Positions 1 through 9,109 of a stretch of 64,000 nt of DNA are shown here, in pieces. The notes beneath the pieces were generated by a model. The model searched no databases, was not told the DNA's origin, and saw nothing but the letters and a program-made list of their open reading frames with translations. The stretch is from Candidatus Sodalis pierantonius str. SOPE (GTDB lineage: Bacteria > Pseudomonadota > Gammaproteobacteria > Enterobacterales > Enterobacteriaceae): contig NZ_CP006568.1 in assembly GCF_000517405.1 (NCBI RefSeq), forward strand, positions 2,170,001 through 2,234,000, written 5' to 3'. The translations under genes were made by a program, and so were the position numbers. How positions within the stretch are numbered: position 1 is the stretch's first letter; each line of letters opens with the position of its first letter.

Positions 1-823
1 CCAGGGCATTAGTGTAATTATGGCGGCCGCCGACGGTCATTTCGGCGCAATCCAACAGCGGTTCGCCGCGCGCCATTAACCAGGTGTTGCCCGCGCGCTG
101 GCTAAGATAATAATCGCCGCACTCAACGCCGAAGCTGACGCAGCACGCGTCATGTCCGCGTTCCGGCAGAGTGAGCGCATCGTCGGCGTTGACCACGCAC
201 ACCGCGGCATTGTGATAAATTTCCAGTTTGACCGCCCGATACTGTTGCAGGCCAAGCGGATAACGGTTCATATGATCTTCGCTGATATTGAGCACGGTCG
301 CCGCCGCCGCTTTCAGGCTGTGGGTGGTTTCCAGTTGGAAACTCGACAGCTCCAGCACATACAACTGGCGGGGCGCTTCCAGCAACATCAGCGCCGGCAG
401 GCCGATATTACCGCCGACGCCCACCTGCCAGCCGGCGCCAGCGGCCATTTCGCCCACCATGCGGGTGACGGTGCTTTTGCCGTTGGAGCCGGTTATCGCT
501 ACCACCGGCGCCTGCGCCTGGCGCGCAAACAGCTCAATATCGCCGACAATAGCGATGCCGGCCGCCGCCGCCGCGGACAACGCAGGATGCGACAGCGGGA
601 TGCCGGGGCTGGCGACGATTAGCGTGGCGTCGAGCAGCCACGCCTCGTTCAACGATCCCAGGTGGCACGGAACATCGGCCGACAGCTTCTCCAGACCCGA
701 TGGCGTAAATCGGGTGTCCATCACCCGCGGCGTCACGCCGCGGCGGCGAAAGAAGTCAACGCAGGAAAGGCCGGTAAGCCCCAGCCCGATGATGACCACT
801 TGTTCGCCCCGATAGTCCGTCAT
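1..823 (-). CDS. murD: UDP-N-acetylmuramoyl-L-alanine--D-glutamate ligase (partial, runs off the window)
   Basis: Adds D-glutamate to UDP-MurNAc-L-Ala in cytoplasmic peptidoglycan precursor synthesis. The minus frame is open from ATG at 823 to the window edge, giving 274 N-terminal residues of a protein of about 438. Visible landmarks are the N-terminal Rossmann stretch VVIIGLGLTGLS, the ATP-binding loop ITGSNGKST, the Mur-ligase stretch LELSSFQLE and a later GGRHNYTNAL. The start lies 3 bases beyond the mraY stop, as expected in the dcw cluster. The 3' end is outside the window, so intactness cannot be judged. Confidence 0.93.
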   Translation of the reverse strand, partial: MTDYRGEQVVIIGLGLTGLSCVDFFRRRGVTPRVMDTRFTPSGLEKLSADVPCHLGSLNEAWLLDATLIVASPGIPLSHPALSAAAAAGIAIVGDIELFARQAQAPVVAITGSNGKSTVTRMVGEMAAGAGWQVGVGGNIGLPALMLLEAPRQLYVLELSSFQLETTHSLKAAAATVLNISEDHMNRYPLGLQQYRAVKLEIYHNAAVCVVNADDALTLPERGHDACCVSFGVECGDYYLSQRAGNTWLMARGEPLLDCAEMTVGGRHNYTNAL

Positions 824-825
824 GA

Positions 826-1908
826 TTACCGCACCTTCAGCGTCGCCAGCCCGATAAGGACCAGCATCAGCGAAATTATCCAGAAGCGCACAATAACGCG
901 CGGCTCCGGCCAGCCCTTCAATTCATAATGGTGATGAATGGGCGCCATACGGAAAATGCGCTGACCGCGCAATTTGAACGACCCCACCTGTAAAATCACC
1001 GACAGGGTTTCCACCACGAACACCCCGCCCATAATCAGCAGTAAAAATTCCTGGCGCAGCAGCACGGCGATAGTGCCGAGCGCGCCGCCCAGCGCCAGCG
1101 AGCCGACATCGCCCATAAAGACCTGCGCCGGGTAGGTGTTGAACCACAAAAACCCCAGACCGGCGCCGACGATCGCCGTACACACCACTACCAACTCCCC
1201 GGCGAAACGCACGTAGGGAATATGCAGGTAGCCTGCGAAGTTCATGTTACCGGTCGCCCACGCCACCAGCGCCAGGCCGGCGGCGACGAACACCGTCGGC
1301 ATAATCGCCAGGCCGTCCAGACCGTCGGTCAGATTGACCGCGTTGCTGGTGCCGACGATAACGAAGTAGGCCAACAACACATACCACAGCCCCAGCTGCG
1401 GCATAATTTCTTTGAAAAACGGCACCACCAGCTGGGTCGCCGGCGTATCTTTTCCCACCGCGAACATGGTGAACGCCACCGCCAGCGCTATCACCGACTG
1501 CCAGAAATACTTCCAGCGAGCGATAAGCCCCTTGGTGTCTTTGCGCACCACTTTGCGATAGTCGTCGATAAAACCCACGATGCCGTAACCCACTAGAACA
1601 AACAGCACGCACCACACATAGGGATTGGACGGATAGGCCCACATCAGCACCGAAATCGTGATCGACGTGAGGATCATCAGCCCGCCCATGGTCGGTGTAC
1701 CGCGCTTGCTGAAATGCGATTCCGGGCCGTCATTGCGTACCACTTGCCCGATTTGCAGTTTTTGCAGCCAGGCGATAAGGCGCGGCCCCATCCAGAGCGA
1801 CAAGAACAACGCGGTCAGCAGGCTGACGATGGCGCGGAACGTCAGGTATGAAAAGACGTTGAACCCCGAATAAAATTGGACCAGATGTTCGGCCAGCCAG
1901 ACTAACAT
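826..1908 (-). CDS. mraY: Phospho-N-acetylmuramoyl-pentapeptide-transferase
   Basis: Integral membrane enzyme that transfers phospho-MurNAc-pentapeptide to undecaprenyl phosphate, making lipid I. It has 360 residues, the same as E. coli MraY. Many hydrophobic segments are visible, together with the family motifs GFIDDYRKV, NLTDGLDGLA and the C-terminal HHHYELKGWPE with its catalytic-site histidines. The start overlaps the end of murF by 7 bases and the stop is 2 bases from murD, so it is translationally coupled within the dcw operon. No lesions seen. Confidence 0.97.
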   Translation of the reverse strand: MLVWLAEHLVQFYSGFNVFSYLTFRAIVSLLTALFLSLWMGPRLIAWLQKLQIGQVVRNDGPESHFSKRGTPTMGGLMILTSITISVLMWAYPSNPYVWCVLFVLVGYGIVGFIDDYRKVVRKDTKGLIARWKYFWQSVIALAVAFTMFAVGKDTPATQLVVPFFKEIMPQLGLWYVLLAYFVIVGTSNAVNLTDGLDGLAIMPTVFVAAGLALVAWATGNMNFAGYLHIPYVRFAGELVVVCTAIVGAGLGFLWFNTYPAQVFMGDVGSLALGGALGTIAVLLRQEFLLLIMGGVFVVETLSVILQVGSFKLRGQRIFRMAPIHHHYELKGWPEPRVIVRFWIISLMLVLIGLATLKVR

Positions 1909-3269
1909 GGTGCTTTCTCCTGTAACGCGCGCACCACTTGATCCATTGCGGCACTACGTGAACCCTTCACTAATACGGTCATTACCGCCTGCTCTGACAA
2001 CAACTGCGCCAGACGGGCGGTGAGCGCCGCTTTGTCCTGAAAATGCTCGCCCCGATCGCTAGGCTCACCGATAAGGTGGCTCAGATTGCCGACGCTTAAT
2101 ACCTTGTCGATACCGGCCAGGGCGACAGCTTCGCCCACCTGCCGATGGCACTCGGCCGCTTCGTCGCCCAACTCCGCCATATCGCCCACCACCATCACCC
2201 GGTAGCCCGGCATATCCGCCAGCAACTGCGCAGCGGCGGTCATGGAGCTGACGTTGGCGTTATAGCTATCGTCCAGCAGCAGTTGCCCGGCGCCGAGCGC
2301 GATGGGGAACAGCCGTCCCGGCACGGCCTTGAGCTGCGCCAGGCCGGCGGCGATGGCCGGTAGTCCGGCGCCCACCGACAGCGCCAGCGCGCTGGCGGCC
2401 AAGGCATTGGCGACATTATGCCGTCCCGGCAGCGGCAGCCGCACCGAGCACTTCCCGTGCGGGCTGTGCAGGATGAAACTCACCCCCTGCTGATCGCTTA
2501 CGATGTCGCTGGCAAAGAAATCCACGCCTTCGGCAGCGTGTACGGCAAAACGCCAGACCGCTTTGTGGCCCAGCATCTGTTGCCAGTGCGGCCAGTCGTG
2601 GCTATCGGCATTGAGGATGCCGCGGCCGTTGGCCGGCAGTCCGGCGAAAATTTCACCCTTGGCCTGCACGACGCCCGACAGCGAACCGAACCCGGCCAGA
2701 TGCGCGGCGGAAAGGTTGTTTACCAGCGCGGTTTCCGGCCGCACCAGATCGGTCGTCCAGGCAATTTCGCCGAGATGATTGGAGCCCAGCTCAATCACCG
2801 CGAAATCATGCTCCGGCGTCAGACGCAGCAGCGTCAGCGATACGCCGATATCGTTATTGAAATTTCCCTCGGTCGCCAGCACGCGCCCGCACTGGCGCAG
2901 GATAGCGGCGGTCATCTCTTTGACCGAGGTTTTGCCGGAGGACCCCGTCAGGGCCACCACCCGCGCCGGCACCTGCTGGCGCACCCAGGCGCCCAATTGC
3001 CCCAGCGCGCGGCGGGTATCGGCGACAATCAGCTGCGGCACGTCCAGCGGTAGCCGGCGATTGACCAGCAGCGCCACGGCGCCGGCGGCGACCGCCTGTT
3101 CGGCGAAATCATGGGCGTCGAACTGCTCGCCCTTCAGCGCGACAAATACACTGCCTTCGGCCGCGCTCGGCGCCCGCGAGTCGGTGACCACAAACAGGAT
3201 AGTGCGATCGTCGCCCACCCGTTCGGCGTTGATCACCGGTGCGATAGCGCTGAGAGTAAAGGGGATCAT
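1902..3269 (-). CDS. murF: UDP-N-acetylmuramoyl-tripeptide--D-alanyl-D-alanine ligase
   Basis: Adds D-Ala-D-Ala to the UDP-MurNAc tripeptide, completing the cytoplasmic pentapeptide precursor. I chose ATG at 3269 (MIPFTLSAIAPVINAE), which gives 455 residues (E. coli 452) and lies 4 bases after the murE stop. The longer open frame upstream is only murE read in another frame. The ATP loop TGSSGKTSVKEM and the central VIELGSNHLGEI and LDDSYNAN motifs are visible. Intact. Confidence 0.96.
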   Translation of the reverse strand: MIPFTLSAIAPVINAERVGDDRTILFVVTDSRAPSAAEGSVFVALKGEQFDAHDFAEQAVAAGAVALLVNRRLPLDVPQLIVADTRRALGQLGAWVRQQVPARVVALTGSSGKTSVKEMTAAILRQCGRVLATEGNFNNDIGVSLTLLRLTPEHDFAVIELGSNHLGEIAWTTDLVRPETALVNNLSAAHLAGFGSLSGVVQAKGEIFAGLPANGRGILNADSHDWPHWQQMLGHKAVWRFAVHAAEGVDFFASDIVSDQQGVSFILHSPHGKCSVRLPLPGRHNVANALAASALALSVGAGLPAIAAGLAQLKAVPGRLFPIALGAGQLLLDDSYNANVSSMTAAAQLLADMPGYRVMVVGDMAELGDEAAECHRQVGEAVALAGIDKVLSVGNLSHLIGEPSDRGEHFQDKAALTARLAQLLSEQAVMTVLVKGSRSAAMDQVVRALQEKAPC

Positions 3270-3273
3270 GCCA

Positions 3274-4755
3274 TCACCCCCAGAGCAGCCGCGCCACGGT
3301 GGTGCGGTCTGAGTAGTCCAGCCGCTGCTGACCGATGATTTGGTAATCCTCATGGCCCTTGCCGGCCACCAGCACCAGATCCGCCGGCGCGGCCTGCATA
3401 ATGGCGCTGGTTACCGCCTCGGCGCGGCCTGAAATCGTCTGGGCGCGGCCCTCATCCAGCAGACCGCTCTTAATGTCGTTGATAATGTCCTGCGCCGCTT
3501 CCCCGCGCGGGTTATCGTCGGTAATAATTACCCGGTCGGCGTACTGTTCGGCGATAGCGCCCATCAGTGGCCGCTTGCCTTTATCGCGATCGCCGCCGCA
3601 GCCGAACACACACCAGAGTTTACCGTGGCAATGCAGTCTGGCCGCCGTCAGCGCCTTTTCCAGTGCGTCAGGGGTATGGGCATAATCTACCAGCACCGTG
3701 GGACGGCCTTCGGCGTGAAAGACTTCCATGCGGCCGCAAACCGATTGCAGGCGGCTGGCGCTGTCAAACAGCGCCGACAGCGGGTAGCCGAGCGCCAGCA
3801 GCGTGGTCAGCGCCAGTAACAGGTTACTGACGTTGAATTCCCCGATTAATTGGCTGTGGACGATCCCATCTCCCCAGCTGGAGCGGAAGGGAATATCCGC
3901 GCCGCGCGCATGATAGCGTACCTCGCCCGCACACAGCCAGTCGCCCTGCCGTTCCGGCGGCAGCGCGCCGCTGACCGCTACCGCGATCGCCTGCGGCAAT
4001 TGGTGCAGCCAGCGCCGGCCGGTGGCGTCATCGGCGTTGATAATGCGCTGACCGACGTCAAGCTCGCCGAACAGCCGCCATTTGGCCGCTTCGTACTGCG
4101 CCATATCGCCGTGATAATCTAAATGGTCGCGGCTCAGATTGGTAAAGACCGCAGCGGCGAAATGCAGACTGCTGACCCGGTGCTGCACCAGGCCGTGGGA
4201 CGAGACTTCCATCGCCGCGAAGGTCGCGCCCTGGCGCTGCAACTGCGACAGCAGCTGCTGGACTTCGACCGGTGAGCCGGTAGTGTTGTCGGCCGGATGG
4301 ATGTGGCCCAGCACGCCGTTGCCGACGGTGCCTATCACCGCACTGGTCTCGCCCAATAACTGCGCCCATTGAGCCAAAAGATGCGTGGTGGTGGTTTTGC
4401 CGTTGGTGCCGGTGACGCCAATCAGGCGCAGCACGTGCGACGGCTGCTGATAAAAGCGCCCCGCCAGCGCCGATAACCGCTCTTGCAGCCGGTGAAGATA
4501 GATGACCGGCACGCCGTGCAGCTCACGCATTTCACCTTCTTCGGCTTCGCCTTCCGCTTGTGCCACGACGGCGGCAACGCCTTGCGCGATCGCCTGGGGA
4601 ATATAGCGACGCCCGTCCGTCTGATGGCCGGCGACGGCCACAAACAGATCGCCCGCAGTCGCGGTGCGGCTGTCCAGCGTCATTTCCCTCAGCACGCGTC
4701 CCGGCGCGTTAGGCACCCAGGGCGCGAGCAGCTCACGCAAATTACGATCGGTCAC
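3274..4755 (-). CDS. murE: UDP-N-acetylmuramoyl-L-alanyl-D-glutamate--2,6-diaminopimelate ligase
   Basis: Adds meso-diaminopimelate to the peptidoglycan precursor. The open frame extends further upstream, but homology begins at the GTG at 4755 (VTDRNLRELLAPWVP), giving 493 residues against 495 in E. coli. Motifs seen are the ATP loop GVTGTNGKTTTTHLL, MEVSSHGL, the HDYH-like DHLDYHGDM and the DAP-recognition DDNPR. It sits between ftsI (13 bases upstream) and murF. The C-terminus ends in LLWG, slightly different from E. coli. Intact. Confidence 0.95.
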   Translation of the reverse strand: MTDRNLRELLAPWVPNAPGRVLREMTLDSRTATAGDLFVAVAGHQTDGRRYIPQAIAQGVAAVVAQAEGEAEEGEMRELHGVPVIYLHRLQERLSALAGRFYQQPSHVLRLIGVTGTNGKTTTTHLLAQWAQLLGETSAVIGTVGNGVLGHIHPADNTTGSPVEVQQLLSQLQRQGATFAAMEVSSHGLVQHRVSSLHFAAAVFTNLSRDHLDYHGDMAQYEAAKWRLFGELDVGQRIINADDATGRRWLHQLPQAIAVAVSGALPPERQGDWLCAGEVRYHARGADIPFRSSWGDGIVHSQLIGEFNVSNLLLALTTLLALGYPLSALFDSASRLQSVCGRMEVFHAEGRPTVLVDYAHTPDALEKALTAARLHCHGKLWCVFGCGGDRDKGKRPLMGAIAEQYADRVIITDDNPRGEAAQDIINDIKSGLLDEGRAQTISGRAEAVTSAIMQAAPADLVLVAGKGHEDYQIIGQQRLDYSDRTTVARLLWG

Positions 4756-4768
4756 CTGATGCCTCTTT

Positions 4769-6514
4769 TCAATTATTGACGACCATGTCGGATTTCTCGC
4801 CGGGCTGCGGCAACGCATCCGGCTCTATGTTCATTGTACGCAGTACGCCGCCCATGATGGCGCCAAATACCGGCGCGGAGACCGCCCCGCCGTAGTATTT
4901 GCCGCCCTGCGGATCGTTTATCACCACCACCAGCGCAAAGCGCGGATTACTGGCCGGCGCGACTCCGGCGGTATAGGCGATATATTTATTGATATAATTA
5001 CCGTCCGGCCCGACCTTTTTGGCGGTACCGGTCTTGATGGCGATGCGATAGCCCTTGATCGCGGCTTTGGTACCGCCGCCACCCGGCAGCGCCACGCTTT
5101 CCATCATGTGTACCACGGTACGCACCAGCGATTCGGGAAACACCCGCTCTCCCGCCACCGGGGGATCGACCCGGGTAATGGAAAGCGGGCGTAAAATGCC
5201 CATACCGCCGATCGTGGCGTAGACCCGCGCTAATTGTAACGGCGTTACCATTAGCCCGTAGCCGTAAGAGAAGGCGGCCCTCTCCATGTCGGACCACCGT
5301 TGTTTATGGGGATATAAGCCACTGCTTTCTCCGACCAGCCCCAAATTGGTCGCCTTACCCAATCCAAAGCGCGAGTAAGTTTCTACCAGCGCCGAGGACG
5401 GCATCGCTAACGCCAGCTTAGACACACCGACGTTACTCGATTTCTGCAAAATACCTGTCACGGTTAATTCGGCATAGCGCGCCACATCCTTGATTTGGTG
5501 GCCGCTAATCATGTAGGGCAGCGTATTGAGTACGCTGTTTTCCCGCACCACGCCGCGCTGCAGCGCGGTCATCACCACCATCGGCTTGACCGTCGAACCC
5601 GGCTCGAAAATATCGATGATGGCGCGGTTGCGCATCACGTCCATGGTGGTGCCGGTCAAATTATTGGGGTTGTAGGAGGGGCTGTTGGCCATGGCCAGCA
5701 CTTCGCCGGTGTTGACATCCACCAGAACCACCGTACCCGATTCGGCCTTATTGAACGCCACGGCGTTATTCAGCTCGCGATACACCAGCGCCTGCAGCCG
5801 TTCGTCGATACTCAGCGCCAAGTTGTGCGCCGCCTGACTGTCCACCGAGGAGATATCCTCGATGACCCGGCCGAACCGGTCTTTACGCACCGTACGCTCG
5901 CCGGGCTGGCCGGTCAGCCAGCGGTCGAAGCTTTTTTCGATGCCTTCAATGCCCTGGCTATCGATATTGGTCACGCCGATAAGATGCGCGGTTACCTGAC
6001 CGGCGGGGTAATAGCGCCGTGACTCCTGACGCAGATAAATACCGGGAAGTTTAAGTTTATGGATGTAATCGCCGATAGCAGGATTAACCTGGCGCGCCAA
6101 ATAGACAAAACGCCCTTTGGGATTGGCGTTGATGCGTGAGGAGAGCTGATCGAGGGGAATGGAAAGCGCATCGGACAGCGCTTTCCAGCGGCTGTCGGCG
6201 CTAATACCGCCATGATCGTTGAGCTCTTTCGGATCGGCCCAGATGGCGTTGACCGGCACGCTTACCGCCAGGGGACGGCCGGCGCGGTCGCTTATCATGC
6301 CGCGCGCGGTGGGGACTTGCTGCACGCGCAGCGAGCGCATATCTCCTTCACGCACCAGTTTGTCAGGATTGATGACCTGCAAATAGGCCACCCGCAGCAT
6401 CAACCCCACCAGCGCCAGCAGGATGCAACCGCACAGCAAGGCGAAACGCCAGCTGACAAAGCTGGTCTGATTCTCCTGGCGTTTCAGTTTCATCGTGCGT
6501 GCTGCGGCTTTCAT
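4769..6514 (-). CDS. ftsI: Septal peptidoglycan transpeptidase FtsI (PBP3)
   Basis: Single-pass inner-membrane, class B penicillin-binding protein that cross-links septal peptidoglycan with FtsW in the divisome. It has 581 residues (E. coli 588). A short cytoplasmic tail, one transmembrane segment near residues 22-42 and the transpeptidase motifs are all present: EPGSTVKP (SxxK serine), KSSNVG (SxN) and AIKTGTAKK (KTG). The extreme C-terminal tail differs from E. coli, which is normal because that end is processed. Intact. Confidence 0.97.
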   Translation of the reverse strand: MKAAARTMKLKRQENQTSFVSWRFALLCGCILLALVGLMLRVAYLQVINPDKLVREGDMRSLRVQQVPTARGMISDRAGRPLAVSVPVNAIWADPKELNDHGGISADSRWKALSDALSIPLDQLSSRINANPKGRFVYLARQVNPAIGDYIHKLKLPGIYLRQESRRYYPAGQVTAHLIGVTNIDSQGIEGIEKSFDRWLTGQPGERTVRKDRFGRVIEDISSVDSQAAHNLALSIDERLQALVYRELNNAVAFNKAESGTVVLVDVNTGEVLAMANSPSYNPNNLTGTTMDVMRNRAIIDIFEPGSTVKPMVVMTALQRGVVRENSVLNTLPYMISGHQIKDVARYAELTVTGILQKSSNVGVSKLALAMPSSALVETYSRFGLGKATNLGLVGESSGLYPHKQRWSDMERAAFSYGYGLMVTPLQLARVYATIGGMGILRPLSITRVDPPVAGERVFPESLVRTVVHMMESVALPGGGGTKAAIKGYRIAIKTGTAKKVGPDGNYINKYIAYTAGVAPASNPRFALVVVINDPQGGKYYGGAVSAPVFGAIMGGVLRTMNIEPDALPQPGEKSDMVVNN

Positions 6515-6539
6515 GTATCGTTAGCGATCCCTGTGTAGA

Positions 6540-6860
6540 TTACGGTTGAACCACAATATTCTCTTGCGACGGATCCACATGCTGCATTTGCAGTTTCTCG
6601 GTGGTGATACGCTCAACGCGGCTGTGATCGCCCAGCGCGTTTTCCTCCAGGATCAGGTTGCGCCACTCAATATCCAGCGTGTCCTTCTCCAGAAGCATCT
6701 GCTCACGTTCAGCGGTCAGCCGCCGGGTCTGGTGGGTGGTGGTCACCACCAGACCCGCCGAGACCAGGACCGCAATCAACAGCAGCAGCGGCAGCTTGCC
6801 GTGGCGCAACAGATCGCTGCCGATGATCCCGATAAGGCCGTGCCGCTCGTTGCCGATCAT
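6540..6860 (-). CDS. ftsL: Cell division protein FtsL
   Basis: Small bitopic divisome protein that forms a complex with FtsB and FtsQ. It has 106 residues (E. coli 121), with a cytoplasmic N-terminus, one hydrophobic segment (KLPLLLLIAVLVSAGLVV) and a periplasmic coiled-coil-like stretch rich in Glu, Leu and Arg. The ATG overlaps the rsmH stop as ATGA, indicating coupling. Identification rests on position and architecture as much as on sequence, because FtsL diverges quickly. Confidence 0.92.
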   Translation of the reverse strand: MIGNERHGLIGIIGSDLLRHGKLPLLLLIAVLVSAGLVVTTTHQTRRLTAEREQMLLEKDTLDIEWRNLILEENALGDHSRVERITTEKLQMQHVDPSQENIVVQP

Positions 6861-7804
6861 GGCGCCAGCTTATCGGCGAAGCGCAGCATCGAACTGCGCG
6901 CGCGCGGGTTATCGTTAATCTCCCGCGCCGACGGCTGCATTTTCCCGGCCGCTTTCAGTTGGCGCCGATCCTGATGCTGCGCGGCGATCTGCGCCTCCGT
7001 GAGCGGCAGACCCGCCGGCACCTGCGGCCCGCGGCTGTGCTGACGGATAAAATGTTTCACCAGCCGATCCTCTAGCGAATGAAAGCTGATAACCGACAAC
7101 CTACCGCCGGGGGCCAGCACCGTCAGCGCGCTGTCTAGCGCCCGTTCGATCTCTTCCAGCTCGCTATTGATGTAAATGCGGATCGCCTGGAAACTGCGCG
7201 TCGCCGGATGTTTATGCTTATCGCGAAACGGACTGGCGTCGGCAATCAACGCCGCCAGTTCGCGGGTGCGGGTCATCGGCTGCTGGCGATTTCGCGCCAC
7301 GATGGCCTGAGCAATGCGCTTGGCGAAGCGCTCTTCGCCGAAAGTTTTCAACACCCAAGCAATATCTTCCGCCGACGCTTGCGCCAGCCACTGCGCGGCG
7401 GACTGACCGCGCGTGATGTCCATGCGCATATCCAGCGGTCCGTCGCGCATAAACGAAAAGCCGCGTTCCGGATCGTCAAGCTGCGGCGACGAGACGCCCA
7501 GATCCAGCAATATGCCGTCAACCCGGCCCAGCAGATCCCTTTCCGCCATGTAATCCGCCATGGCGGAAAATGGCCCATGGATAATGGTAAAACGCGCATC
7601 CTCAATGGCCCGCGCCGCTTCGATGGCCGCGGGATCGCGATCGATAGCGAACAGTCGTCCCTGCGCATTCAGCTTTAACAAAATAAGACGTGAATGCCCG
7701 CCGCGTCCGAAGGTTCCGTCCAAATAGACGCCATCTGGCCGGAGGTTCAGCCCCTTCACCGCTTCGTTCAGCAACACGGTGGTATGTAAATAATTCTCTG
7801 ACAT
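6857..7804 (-). CDS. rsmH: 16S rRNA (cytosine(1402)-N(4))-methyltransferase
   Basis: Methylates N4 of C1402 in the 16S rRNA P site, using S-adenosylmethionine. It has 315 residues (E. coli 313). The SAM-binding segment YLDGTFGRGGHS and the motif LDLGVSSPQLDDPERGFSF are clear, as is SFHSLEDRLVK. It lies 2 bases downstream of mraZ and overlaps ftsL by 4 bases. Intact. Confidence 0.97.
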   Translation of the reverse strand: MSENYLHTTVLLNEAVKGLNLRPDGVYLDGTFGRGGHSRLILLKLNAQGRLFAIDRDPAAIEAARAIEDARFTIIHGPFSAMADYMAERDLLGRVDGILLDLGVSSPQLDDPERGFSFMRDGPLDMRMDITRGQSAAQWLAQASAEDIAWVLKTFGEERFAKRIAQAIVARNRQQPMTRTRELAALIADASPFRDKHKHPATRSFQAIRIYINSELEEIERALDSALTVLAPGGRLSVISFHSLEDRLVKHFIRQHSRGPQVPAGLPLTEAQIAAQHQDRRQLKAAGKMQPSAREINDNPRARSSMLRFADKLAP

Positions 7805-7806
7805 GG

Positions 7807-8265
7807 CTATAGCGATAAGTCTTGCAGCCGGTCGGTAAGCGGTAGCTCCGCCGACAGCTCAGCGTCGATGTCATCCTTGACTTGTTGATACCAGGTCTGT
7901 TCGTCCCACAACTCGAACTTATTGAATTGCCCAACCAGCATCACTTCTTTTGACAGTCCGGCATGCTGCCGGAGCGTCGGCGCGAGCAGTATTCTGCCTG
8001 CGCCATCCATCTGGCACTCGCTCGCATGCCCCAGCAACAACCGCTGCACCCGGCGTTCCGCGGGGTTCATGCTCGACAATCGCGACAGCTTTTGTTCAAT
8101 GATTTCCCAGGCCGGCAGGGGGTAAAGCAGCAGACATGGCTGATGGAGGTCAATGGTACACACCATTAAACCTGCCGATTCCTCATTCAGCTTTTCCCGA
8201 TGACGGGTAGGCACGGCTAGCCGGCCTTTGCTGTCAAGGTTAACCAAGGTTGCGCCACGAAACAT
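7807..8265 (-). CDS. mraZ: Transcriptional repressor MraZ
   Basis: First gene of the dcw operon; in E. coli MraZ is a ring-forming, AbrB-like DNA-binding protein that represses its own promoter. It has 152 residues, the same as E. coli, with the two repeated half-domains visible (LDSKGRLAVPTRHRE and MDGAGRILLAPTLR). Its predicted binding site lies just upstream at 8295-8319. Intact, so autoregulation of the operon is probably retained. Confidence 0.96.
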   Translation of the reverse strand: MFRGATLVNLDSKGRLAVPTRHREKLNEESAGLMVCTIDLHQPCLLLYPLPAWEIIEQKLSRLSSMNPAERRVQRLLLGHASECQMDGAGRILLAPTLRQHAGLSKEVMLVGQFNKFELWDEQTWYQQVKDDIDAELSAELPLTDRLQDLSL

Positions 8266-8294
8266 GCGTCCGTTTACCCCTTAAAAACCTTAAT

Positions 8295-8319
8295 CACCAC
8301 TTTGCCCCACAAATTCCCA
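8295..8319 (-). promoter_or_regulatory. MraZ operator (three direct repeats)
   Basis: Read on the minus strand, the segment holds TGGGA, TGGGG and TGGTG, each separated by 5 bases, i.e. three TGGGN-type boxes on a 10-base period. This is the known MraZ binding pattern upstream of mraZ in enterobacteria. It lies between the predicted promoter and the mraZ start codon. Confidence 0.85.
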
Positions 8320-8327
8320 CGCAAAAG

Positions 8328-8357
8328 AGTGTACGAATGGTGTCAAAACATTGTCAA
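8328..8357 (-). promoter_or_regulatory. Predicted sigma-70 promoter of the mra/dcw cluster
   Basis: On the minus strand a perfect TTGACA (8357-8352) is followed after 18 bases by TACACT (8333-8328). The start point would fall at or just before the MraZ boxes, so the repressor would block early transcription. A second TTGACA lies about 10 bases further in. Confidence 0.7.
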
Positions 8358-8360
8358 GCG

Positions 8361-9079
8361 ACTAAATGACTCAGAAGGGATTATTTACATCGGTAATTAC
8401 CATTTGGCAGGTAAATGCGTAATACATCGCAAAAAAAGCTAAAAATAACATCACTCTATTCATCTTCATTCTGTACAAATTAAAAATATAAATATTCGCG
8501 CCTACCAAACCCCTGACGGCCAAAAATCGGGTATAATGGACTTACAGGAAGCGGGAAAGCGCCGCGCGACGCTTGGGCGGATGAAGCAAGGGGGGAGTAA
8601 CAGAAGGGTTTACCATTCCTCTTTTTTCATACTGCGCAGTTATTTTAACGTCTTTATTAATCGGGCGGAAGCGTTCTGTTCGGCGGCTTAAAATACACCT
8701 TCGCTTTTATATGCCCTAATCTTTGTTGATTTTATCATCAAATGTTTATTGGTTAAACGCCCGCTTTATTTTATCGCCAGACTATTCCTAAAAGCGACGC
8801 AATTCATTTTTCTTACCGCGCTGGCGCGTTAAAACGTCGGCAGGGTCAGCGGCAAACCCATCACCTCCAACCAATTGATTATCATTATTTTTTATTAACT
8901 GACGGCGAGAAATCGTCCCGAAGCCCCCCAGCGGTCATTTTATTGGCACAAATATCGACATTTAACATTTAAATAAAAATTATAATCTACTTCACTTAAC
9001 ACAAGTAGTGATGTACTCTACGCAGCATAAATAATACCTTACAAATCACTTTGGCTGCCGCTTCCCTCGCCGCACGCCC
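8361..9079. other. AT-rich intergenic region between mraZ and alaE
   Basis: No convincing gene. Two plus-strand TATAAT boxes are present. The one at 8532-8537 is followed by about 90 bases of GC-rich sequence and a T6 run at 8622-8627, and could be a short transcript. The other at 8981-8986 lies 124 bases ahead of alaE and may be its -10 box, although no good -35 box is seen. The rest is AT-rich with many short A and T runs. Confidence 0.5.
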
Positions 9080-9109
9080 ATGATCTTTTCGCGCTGGAGC
9101 CGTTACGTT

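Noticed and set aside
8580..8596. GATGAAGCAAGGGGG, which resembles my recollection of the first bases of E. coli SgrS
   Set aside because: Nothing after it resembles SgrS (no SgrT frame, seed or terminator hairpin) and it is not beside sgrR. The candidate at 18575-18777 has the right context, so this is taken as chance.
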